Assembly (NCBI GenBank): GCA_963751835.1
Contig: CAVVWD010000023.1
Coordinates: 186,001 to 250,000 of the forward strand
DNA length: 64,000 nt
Direction: 5' to 3'
Origin: JACVRW01 sp963751835
GTDB lineage: Bacteria > Actinomycetota > Thermoleophilia > Solirubrobacterales > Thermoleophilaceae
Shown here: in pieces, positions 25,446 to 32,053 of the stretch
How positions within the stretch are numbered: the stretch's first letter is position 1
How the letters are laid out: every line of letters begins with the position of its first letter
Program-made: the position numbers and the translations under genes
The notes under the pieces: model-generated
Told to the model about the DNA's origin: nothing
The model's input: the letters and a program-made list of their open reading frames with translations, nothing else
Databases searched by the model: none

Positions 25446-27994
25446 CGAAGGTCGCGCTGCGCGGGATCGGGGCACGCAAGCTGCGCGCCTTCACGACCTG
25501 GCTCGCGATCTTCCTGGGGGTCGCGCTGGTCGCCGGGACCTACGTCCTCACGGACACGATCAACGAGTCGTTCGGCGAGATCTTCAGCGAGTCGCTGAAG
25601 GGGACCGACGTCGCGATCACCGCCAAGACGGACGTCGCCTCCGACGACACGGGCCCGCCCGCCTTCGACGCATCGCTGCTCCCCCGCGTGCGCCGCGTGG
25701 AGGGCGTCGAGGCCGCCGCCGGATCCGTCTTCTCGATCGGCAAGTTCGTGGACGAGGACGGCGACGCCCTCACACAGAGCTTCGCCCCCAACTTCATCTC
25801 ATCGCTGCTGCCGCCGCGTTTCGAGACGCTCGACTACGTCGACGGCCGCAAGCCGCGCAGCGCCTCGGAGGCGTCGATCGACACCCAGACGGCGGACAGC
25901 GCCGACCTGAGCGTCGGCGACCAGCTCCGGGTTGCGGGCGCCAAGGAGGTCAAGAGCTACGACATCGTGGGGCTGACGCAGCTCGGCGACAGCAACTTCG
26001 GCGGCGCGGGCATCGCGCAGATGACGCTGCCGGAGGCCCAGCGCGTGACCGACCGGGTGGGCAAGTTCGACCAGATCTCGGTGGCCGCGGCCGAGGGGGT
26101 GTCGGCGGCGGAGCTGCGTGACCGGATCGCGCAGATCGTCCCGCCGAACCTGATCGTCGAGACCGGAACCGAGGCGGCGCAGCGCCAGTCGGACGACATC
26201 TCGAGCGAGCTCGGTTTTCTGCGTATCGCGCTGCTCGTGTTCGCGGGCGTGTCGCTGTTCGTGGGCGCGTTCCAGATCTTCAACACGTTCTCGATCACGG
26301 TCGCGCAGCGGACGCGCGAGTTCGGGATGCTGCGCACCCTCGGAGCGTCGCGCCGCCAGATCCTGTCGTCGGTCGGGTTCGAGGCGCTCGTCCTCGGGTT
26401 GCTCGGCTCGCTCGCCGGCCTGGCCGGCGGGCTCGGCTTCGCATTCGGCATCAACGAGCTCTTCAAGGGGGTCGGCATCGACCTTCCCAACACGGGCACG
26501 GTCGTGACCGGCCGGACCGTGATCGTCTCGCTGCTCGTCGGCGTGGTAGTGACCCTGCTCGCCGCGATCGCACCCGCGCTCCGCGCGACGCGCATCACGC
26601 CGATGGCGGCGCTCTGGGAGTCCGAGCTGGCCGACTCGAAGCCGCGCGGGCGTGCCACGACGATCGCGGCGCTGGTCTTCGGCGTGCTGGGTCTAGTGCT
26701 GATGCTCTTCGGCCTGTTCGGCGGGATCGACGACTCCGGCACGGCCGCCGGCCTCCTCGGCGGCGGGGCCGCCCTGATCCTGTTCGCCACCTCGCTGTTC
26801 TCCCCGCGGCTCGTGCGCCCGCTCGCCTCGCTGGCGGGCAAGCCGATGGAGCGCATCCGCGGCATCACCGGCCGGCTCGCCCGCGAGAACGCGATGCGCA
26901 AGCCGGGCCGGACCGCCACCACCGCCGCGGCGCTGATGATCGGACTGGCGCTCGTGACCTTCGTCACGGTCTTCGCCGCCGGGCTCAAGTCGTCGATCGC
27001 GAAGACGATCGACGAGAGCTTCAAGAGCGACGTGATCCTCCAGAACTCGGACGGCTTCTCGCCGATTCCGAGGGGCTCCGTCGCGGAGGCTCGCGACGTG
27101 GACGGCGTGGCGAGCGTCTCATCGATCACCTACGGGTCGGGCGAGTACAAGGGGGAGCAGATTCGGCTGGCGGGAATCGATCCGCAGACGATCAACAGCG
27201 TGCTCGCCCTGACGTTCGTGGACGGCGGCTCGCCCGGGCTCCTGAATCAGCTCCCGGAGCGCGGCGCGGTCCTGGACGAGGCCTGGGCGGACTCCAACGG
27301 GCTCGACGAAGGCGACACCGTGCGCGTGCGCACCCCGCTCGAGAAGACGGCCGTCTACACCGTGCTCGGGAAGGTCAAGGGCGCACTCGACCTCTACGGC
27401 AAGATGCTCGTCCGCGACTCGACGCTCGCGCCTCTGTTCGGAGCCGACCAGCCGAGCATCGCGCTGGTCGAGGTCGAGCACGGTGCATCGGCCGCCCAGG
27501 TGCAGGACGAGCTCGAGGCGGCGCTCGCGCAGCGCTATCCGACGGTCGAGGTCCAGAACCAGGACCAGCTCAAGGAGACGCAGGAGCAGCAGGTCAACAC
27601 CTTGCTCGGGCTCGTCTACGCGCTGCTGTCGCTCGCGGTGATCGTGTCGCTGTTCGGGATCGTCAACACGCTGGCGCTCTCGATTCACGAGCGCACGCGC
27701 GAGCTCGGCATGCTGCGCGCGGTGGGCATGTCGCGCCGCCAGGTGCGCACGATGGTCCGCTACGAGGCGGTGATCACCGCGCTCATCGGGGCAATTCTCG
27801 GGACCGTGCTCGGCGTGCTGATGGCGGCGCTCGTGTCGCGGCCGCTGGCCGACGAGGGCTTCACGCTCTCGTATCCGATCGTGACGCTCATCATCCTGCT
27901 GGTGCTCGCCGCGCTGGCGGGAGTGATCGCCGCGATCGGCCCCGCGCGGCGCGCCTCACGGCTGGACGTGCTGCGCGCGCTCGCGTACGAGTAG
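25442..27994 (+). CDS. FtsX-family ABC permease (duplicated)
   Basis: An 850-residue permease with two FtsX domains. The first has an N-terminal helix, an extracytoplasmic MacB-like core domain (about 50-240) and three helices with TREFGMLRTLGASRRQI. After a linker with two helices, a second set repeats the plan and ends with TRELGMLRAVGMSRRQV and a final membrane pair. This ten-helix layout is common in actinobacteria for export of lipoproteins, peptides or antibiotics. The cargo is unknown. Confidence 0.9.
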   Translation: MTKVALRGIGARKLRAFTTWLAIFLGVALVAGTYVLTDTINESFGEIFSESLKGTDVAITAKTDVASDDTGPPAFDASLLPRVRRVEGVEAAAGSVFSIGKFVDEDGDALTQSFAPNFISSLLPPRFETLDYVDGRKPRSASEASIDTQTADSADLSVGDQLRVAGAKEVKSYDIVGLTQLGDSNFGGAGIAQMTLPEAQRVTDRVGKFDQISVAAAEGVSAAELRDRIAQIVPPNLIVETGTEAAQRQSDDISSELGFLRIALLVFAGVSLFVGAFQIFNTFSITVAQRTREFGMLRTLGASRRQILSSVGFEALVLGLLGSLAGLAGGLGFAFGINELFKGVGIDLPNTGTVVTGRTVIVSLLVGVVVTLLAAIAPALRATRITPMAALWESELADSKPRGRATTIAALVFGVLGLVLMLFGLFGGIDDSGTAAGLLGGGAALILFATSLFSPRLVRPLASLAGKPMERIRGITGRLARENAMRKPGRTATTAAALMIGLALVTFVTVFAAGLKSSIAKTIDESFKSDVILQNSDGFSPIPRGSVAEARDVDGVASVSSITYGSGEYKGEQIRLAGIDPQTINSVLALTFVDGGSPGLLNQLPERGAVLDEAWADSNGLDEGDTVRVRTPLEKTAVYTVLGKVKGALDLYGKMLVRDSTLAPLFGADQPSIALVEVEHGASAAQVQDELEAALAQRYPTVEVQNQDQLKETQEQQVNTLLGLVYALLSLAVIVSLFGIVNTLALSIHERTRELGMLRAVGMSRRQVRTMVRYEAVITALIGAILGTVLGVLMAALVSRPLADEGFTLSYPIVTLIILLVLAALAGVIAAIGPARRASRLDVLRALAYE

Positions 27995-28005
27995 GCTCGC
28001 GTCGC

Positions 28006-28404
28006 GTGAGCGGCGTCCCCGTGACCGGCGTGTCGGAGCTCGTGCTGGAGGTGGTCGACCTGGAGGCCGCCGAGGAGTTCTACGCGGGCGTGCTCGGCCT
28101 CCCGGTCGTGGAGCGCTGGCCCGACCGCGAGGCGATCTGGGTGATGGCGGGGGAGCGCACGCGCATCGGGCTGTGGCGCCCGCAGGTGGGCCTCAAGGGC
28201 GGCCGCGGCGGGCTGCACGTGCACTACGCGATGCACATCGCGGAGGAGAGCTTCGACGCAGCGGTGGCGCTGCTGGGTGAGCGCGGCCAGCGGGTCGAGA
28301 CGCTCGAGTTTCCCGGCGCCGGCCGCGCGGCCTACGTCAACGACCCCGACGGCAACGTCGTCGAGCTGTGGACCTGGGACGTGGGCGAGCACCTCCGCGG
28401 CTGA
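28006..28404 (+). CDS. VOC (glyoxalase/dioxygenase) superfamily protein
   Basis: 132 residues forming two beta-alpha-beta-beta-beta units. The first is SELVLEVVDLEAAEEFYAGVLG and the second ends in AAYVNDPDGNVVELW. Candidate metal ligands are a His in GLHVHYAM and the Glu in VVELW. Position next to MeaB might suggest methylmalonyl-CoA epimerase, but the characteristic epimerase N-terminus is absent, so a general VOC enzyme is the safer call. GTG start. Confidence 0.75.
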   Translation: MSGVPVTGVSELVLEVVDLEAAEEFYAGVLGLPVVERWPDREAIWVMAGERTRIGLWRPQVGLKGGRGGLHVHYAMHIAEESFDAAVALLGERGQRVETLEFPGAGRAAYVNDPDGNVVELWTWDVGEHLRG

Positions 28405-28412
28405 GGCCCGAA

Positions 28413-28433
28413 GCAGCCGGCTCGGCCGGCTGC
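28413..28433 (+). terminator. hairpin after the VOC gene
   Basis: Perfect 9-bp stem GCAGCCGGC / GCCGGCTGC with a TCG loop, starting eight bases after the VOC stop codon and ending 32 bases before the MeaB start. No U-tract. Confidence 0.45.
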
Positions 28434-28465
28434 GCAGGGGACGGCATCCATAGCATTGCGCGTCC

Positions 28466-29422
28466 GTGCCGGCCCCCGGACGCACCGCAGCCGACCTCGC
28501 CGAGCGCCTGCTCGCCGGCGACAAGCGCGCGCTCGCGCGCGCGATCTCGCTGGTCGAGAACGATGACCCCGAGGGATGGGCGCTCGTGCGCGAGGTCTAC
28601 CCCAGCACCGGGCGGGCGGCGATCGTGGGCTTCACCGGGCCGCCCGGGGTGGGCAAGTCGACCATCATCGGGCGCCTCGTGGAACGCGCCCGCGCCCGGG
28701 AGCGCGACGTCGCGGTTCTCTCGATCGACCCGAGCTCGCCGTTCACCCAGGGCGCGCTGCTCGGTGACCGGATCCGGCTGAGCGAGCACTTCCTCGACCC
28801 GGGCGTCTACATCCGCTCGATGGCGACCCGGGGCTCGCTCGGCGGGCTCTCCGAGGCGACTCTGCAGGCGGCGCTCCTGATGGACGCCTCGGGCAAGGAC
28901 GACGTCTTCCTCGAGACCGTCGGCGTCGGCCAGGCGGAGGTCGACATCATCGACCACGCCGACACGGTTGTGCTGGCGTTGATGCCAGGCTCGGGCGACT
29001 CGGTCCAGGCGCTCAAGGCGGGCGTCATGGAGATCCCGGACGTGATCGTGGTCAACAAGGCGGACCACCCGCTCACCGACACGATGGTGCGCGAGATCCG
29101 CGGCGTGCTCTCGCTCGGCCCGCAGGAGGACTGGCGGGTGCCGATCGTGAAGACGGAGGCGACCAGGGGCGAGGGCATCGACGAGCTCGGCGAGAAGATC
29201 TCGGAGCACCGCGAGTTCATCGAGGAGCGCGGGACGCTCGCCGAGCGCCGCCGCCGCAACCTCCTGAACGAGGTGCTCGCGCTTGCCGCCGGACGGTTGC
29301 GCCGCCAGCTCGAGGCCCAGATCAGGGGCGACGAGTCCGTGCAGGAGCTGCTCGACGAGGTGGTCGCTCGGCGCCTCGATCCCGCGAGCGCCGCCGCCAA
29401 GCTGCTCGAGCGCGCGCAGTGA
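28466..29422 (+). CDS. meaB: MeaB, GTPase chaperone of methylmalonyl-CoA mutase
   Basis: A 318-residue G3E-family GTPase. The P-loop is GPPGVGKS (58-65). The segment VAVLSIDPSSPFTQGALLGDRIR and the motif ETVGVGQAEVDI are diagnostic for MeaB/ArgK. The base-specificity motif is NKAD, and the C-terminal helices mediate dimerisation. MeaB gates cofactor loading of, and protects, the B12-dependent methylmalonyl-CoA mutase. A mutase gene begins at 63691 in this window, an unusual 35 kb away. A -10-like TAGCAT (28451-28456) ends about ten bases before the GTG, suggesting a leaderless mRNA. Confidence 0.93.
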   Translation: MPAPGRTAADLAERLLAGDKRALARAISLVENDDPEGWALVREVYPSTGRAAIVGFTGPPGVGKSTIIGRLVERARARERDVAVLSIDPSSPFTQGALLGDRIRLSEHFLDPGVYIRSMATRGSLGGLSEATLQAALLMDASGKDDVFLETVGVGQAEVDIIDHADTVVLALMPGSGDSVQALKAGVMEIPDVIVVNKADHPLTDTMVREIRGVLSLGPQEDWRVPIVKTEATRGEGIDELGEKISEHREFIEERGTLAERRRRNLLNEVLALAAGRLRRQLEAQIRGDESVQELLDEVVARRLDPASAAAKLLERAQ

Positions 29423-29455
29423 CAGAAACCCGGAAGTAGCGGGTACTGTCAGAAC

Positions 29456-30370
29456 GTGAGCAGTTCGCGCGCGTACAAGCTCGAGCGCAACGAGTCGCTC
29501 CCGGAGGGGGTGGCGCGGATCGCCCGCGGGCGCATCGACGACGCCATCGACGAGCTCAGCGGCGAGGCCGGCAGCAGCCCCCAGGAAGCGGTTCACAACG
29601 CCCGCAAGGACATGAAGAAGCTGCGCGCGCTTCTGCGCCTGGTGCGCGGCGAGCTCGGCGACGACGTCTACCGGCGCGAGAACGAATGCTTCCGCGACGC
29701 CGCCGCGGAGCTCTCCGGGCTCCGCGACGCCGACGTCATGCTCGCGACGCTCGACGGGCTGAAGCTCGAGGAGGCCGTGAGCGGCCCGCTGCGCCAGGCG
29801 CTCGAGGCGCACCGCGTGCGCACGGGCGGCGGCGCGCGCGGGCAGGCGGCCTCGCTCGTGATCGGGATCCTGACCGAGGCACGCGCGCGGGTGGACGACT
29901 GGCCGCTCGAGCACGACGACTTCGACGCCCTGCGGCCGGGCCTCACACGCATGTACAAGCGCGGGCGGCGCGAGCTGCGCGCGGCGTGTAGGGAGCCGAG
30001 CATCGAGGGCCTCCACGAGTGGCGCAAGCGCACCAAGGAGCTGTGGTACGACCACACCCTGCTGCGCTTCGTCTGGAAGCCCGTGATGGACGCAGTCGGC
30101 GACGAGGCTCACACGCTCTCGGACCTGCTCGGGGACGATCACGACCTGGCCGTGCTACTTGCATGGGCTCAGGAGCACACCGAGCCCGAGCCCGAGCTCG
30201 TGGAGGCGGTGGAAGCCCGGCGGGCCGCCCTGCAGCAGGAGGCCGTCGAGCTCGGAGCGCGTCTCTACACGGACCGGCCCAAGGTGTTCGTACGGCGCCT
30301 CGAGCTGCTCTGGGAAGCCTCGCGCGAGCAGGCCGCGCAGAGCCCGGTCAAGACGAGCTCCGCCTCGTAG
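29456..30370 (+). CDS. CHAD-domain protein
   Basis: A 304-residue all-helical protein with two related halves. The first has AVHNARKDMKKLRALLRLVR and GLRDADVMLATL. The second has GLHEWRKRTKELWYDHTLLR and LLGDDHDLAVLL. The conserved H..RK..KKLR pattern forms the basic channel that binds inorganic polyphosphate in characterised CHAD proteins. No CYTH triphosphatase domain is fused. Its 3' end overlaps the convergent Fur gene by about 105 bases. It is a probable polyphosphate-binding protein. Confidence 0.88.
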   Translation: MSSSRAYKLERNESLPEGVARIARGRIDDAIDELSGEAGSSPQEAVHNARKDMKKLRALLRLVRGELGDDVYRRENECFRDAAAELSGLRDADVMLATLDGLKLEEAVSGPLRQALEAHRVRTGGGARGQAASLVIGILTEARARVDDWPLEHDDFDALRPGLTRMYKRGRRELRAACREPSIEGLHEWRKRTKELWYDHTLLRFVWKPVMDAVGDEAHTLSDLLGDDHDLAVLLAWAQEHTEPEPELVEAVEARRAALQQEAVELGARLYTDRPKVFVRRLELLWEASREQAAQSPVKTSSAS

Positions 30371-30744
30371 GGCCGCAGTCCCCGCCCGCGGGCGGCGCGC
30401 AGGACCCGATCGACGTCGAGCGGGGCGTCGACGTCCTCGATCGCGCCACAGCGCCTGCAGACGAAGTGATGGTGGCGCTGAGGGCGCGGATCCCAGAGCG
30501 CGACGCCCGAGCTGGCGGCCACGCGGCGCACGATCCCCAGCTCCTCGAACAGCTCGAGCGTCGCGTAGACGGTGGGGAGCGAGGCGTTCGGGAGCCGCTC
30601 GGAGAGCGCCTCGAGCACCTGCTCGGCGCTCGCGTGCCGGTCGAGCTCTGTGAGCGCGCGGTGGATCACAAGCCGCTGGGGCGTCACGCGCAGGCCGCGT
30701 TCACGCAGGGCGACGCTGAGGATTTCGTCATCCGAGGCTCTCAT
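30265..30744 (-). CDS. Fur-family metal-dependent repressor
   Basis: A 159-residue Fur/PerR-type protein. The winged helix includes LRVTPQRLVIHRAL and LPTVYATLELFEELG. The HHHFVCRRCG segment (91-100) holds regulatory-site His residues and the first zinc pair C96/C99; C136/C139 complete the structural zinc site. Whether it senses iron, manganese or peroxide cannot be told. It is divergent from a VIT/CCC1-type transporter, with an AT-rich dyad (30755-30777) covering its -10 box TAGAAT (30757-30762), so autoregulation is likely. Confidence 0.9.
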   Translation of the reverse strand: MRASDDEILSVALRERGLRVTPQRLVIHRALTELDRHASAEQVLEALSERLPNASLPTVYATLELFEELGIVRRVAASSGVALWDPRPQRHHHFVCRRCGAIEDVDAPLDVDRVLRAARGRGLRPYEAELVLTGLCAACSREASQSSSRRRTNTLGRSV

Positions 30745-30754
30745 TAGGGAGACC

Positions 30755-30777
30755 TTATTCTAACTCGTTTGCAATAA
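30755..30777. promoter_or_regulatory. Fur-type operator between fur-like and VIT genes
   Basis: An AT-rich 23-base dyad of the form TTATTnnAAn5TTnnAATAA, with seven of eleven pairs symmetric, in otherwise GC-rich DNA. It overlaps TAGAAT (-10 of the fur-like gene) and ends eight bases before the VIT ATG. Typical Fur/PerR boxes are AT-rich dyads of similar size. Confidence 0.6.
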
Positions 30778-30784
30778 TTAGTCC

Positions 30785-31291
30785 ATGTCGAGTGCTGCAC
30801 AGATCGTCGCCCGTGTGCGGGGCGCAGACGAGCGCAGCCTCGTGCTCAGGGTGGTCCAGCCCGGCCTCATCGGCCTGATCGACGGCACGATCTCGACGCT
30901 CGCGCCGATCTTCGCGACCGCCTACCTCGCCGGCTCACGGGAAGCGCTGCTGGTGGGCGTGGCCGCGGCGCTCGGAGCCGCGATCAGCATGGGCCTTTCG
31001 GAAGGGCTCTCCGACGACGGCTCGCTCACCGGCCGCGGCAGCTCGATGGCCCGCGGGCTGATCACCGGCGGAGCCACGTTCGTGGGCGGCTCCCTGCACG
31101 CGCTCCCGTTCCTGATCGGAGACGTCAACCGGGCGCTGATGGTGGCCTACGTGGTGGTGGCGCTCGAGCTGATCGCGATCGCCTGGGTGCGCCGGCGCTT
31201 CATGCGGGTCTCGCTGGCGCGCTCGCTCGTGCAGGTCACGCTTGGCGGCGCCGTGGTCGCGGCGGTCGGGATCGCGATCGGTTCGGCTTAG
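30785..31291 (+). CDS. VIT1/CCC1-family iron/manganese transporter-like protein
   Basis: A 168-residue membrane protein with four to five helices. The family signature QPGLIGLIDGTISTLAPIFA is followed by GAAISMGLSEGLSDDGSLTG. Members move Fe(II) or Mn(II) out of the cytoplasm in exchange for protons. This short form resembles the membrane half of the rubrerythrin-fused exporters without the ferritin-like part. The ATG is only a few bases downstream of AATAAT, so the message is probably leaderless and directly controlled by the Fur dyad. Confidence 0.85.
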   Translation: MSSAAQIVARVRGADERSLVLRVVQPGLIGLIDGTISTLAPIFATAYLAGSREALLVGVAAALGAAISMGLSEGLSDDGSLTGRGSSMARGLITGGATFVGGSLHALPFLIGDVNRALMVAYVVVALELIAIAWVRRRFMRVSLARSLVQVTLGGAVVAAVGIAIGSA

Positions 31292-31300
31292 GCGCTGCGC

Positions 31301-31618
31301 GGTTTGGTCTCCGCCGGCCGGGTCAGGGCTGGGCAAGGGGATGTTGAAGGGCGGTCGCTGTGACCCTCTCGGCGGACGGTCTTCGGCTGGCCTCGGCTGT
31401 TGCCGAATCTACCTCGGCAATGGGGAGGCCCAAACCCCGAGATCCAGCGCCACTGTGCTGACTTTGCCCGCTCCTGGCGGTCAAAGTCAGGAAAGCTCGC
31501 GATTCCCCGAGCACAGCCGCCGAACGATCTTCGATTACACCCGGCCCAGCCGCGGCCAACGAGCAACACCCCCTTCCCCAGCCCCATACGCGAGACCGAC
31601 CCGGCGCCACCCGCCGAG
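31301..31618 (+). repeat. palindromic intergenic element, copy 1 (fills a 338-bp gap between convergent genes)
   Basis: A 318-bp element similar along its whole length to 42879-43190. The ends are inverted repeats: GGGCTGGGCAAGGGGATGTTG near the left end matches the reverse complement of CAACACCCCCTTCCCCAGCCC near the right end, apart from two mismatches. Inner segments also pair. The apex is a hairpin, CTGACTTTG/CAAAGTCAG plus CCG/CGG around loop CTCCTGG (31458-31490). A 13-bp direct repeat TAGGCGCTGCGCG borders it (31289-31301 and 31631-31643). No open frame looks coding. A structured RNA gene, a MITE-like mobile element and a complex bidirectional terminator are the options. Confidence 0.75.
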
Positions 31619-31629
31619 AGAGGGCTGGA

Positions 31630-31977
31630 CTAGGCGCTGCGCGCCTCGTCGCGCTCCCTGACCAGCGTCTTGGGCGCGGCGAGCCGCCAGGCGTCCTCGA
31701 TCACCTCGGCGAGCTCGTCCCCGTCGATGTTGGCGAGCCGGACGAGCACATACCCGTAGCCGTGGTAGTGCGGCGTCTCGAAGAAGATCTCCGGCTCGGC
31801 CTCCATCAACAGCTGCTTCTCGCCCTTGTCGACCTTCGCGACGAGCACCGTGTCGCCGTCTCGCAGGCGGGCGAAGAACTTGCCGCGCACCTTCCAGGAC
31901 GGCGTGCCGAAGGAGGTCCCCTCCTCGACGTCGGGGAGGGCCTCGGTGAGCCGGCGTACGGTGGCGGCGTCGGCCAT
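31630..31977 (-). CDS. MmcQ/YjbR-family protein
   Basis: 115 residues with the double-wing fold signature: VRRLTEALPDVEEGTSFGTPSWKVRGKFFARL, followed by VAKVDKGEKQLLM and a C-terminal WRLAAPKTLV. The family is thought to bind DNA from its CyaY-like fold, but no member has a settled function. The ATG at 31977 is chosen because family members start at this point and the upstream part of the open frame is intergenic DNA. It is convergent with the VIT gene across the palindromic element. Confidence 0.8.
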   Translation of the reverse strand: MADAATVRRLTEALPDVEEGTSFGTPSWKVRGKFFARLRDGDTVLVAKVDKGEKQLLMEAEPEIFFETPHYHGYGYVLVRLANIDGDELAEVIEDAWRLAAPKTLVRERDEARSA

Positions 31978-32053
31978 GGCAGGACAGTCTGCCAGCGCCG
32001 CGGCGCACGGTTCCGCAGCCCGTGGGCTCCCCTGCCTGTTAGGTATCCCTAAT

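Noticed and set aside
28006..28404. VOC gene as methylmalonyl-CoA epimerase
   Set aside because: The neighbouring MeaB suggests it, but the protein lacks the epimerase-type N-terminal motif and looks like a general VOC member.
31305..31661. short open frames inside palindromic element copy 1
   Set aside because: Frames differ between the two copies and no protein similarity is conserved, so the element is not judged to be coding.
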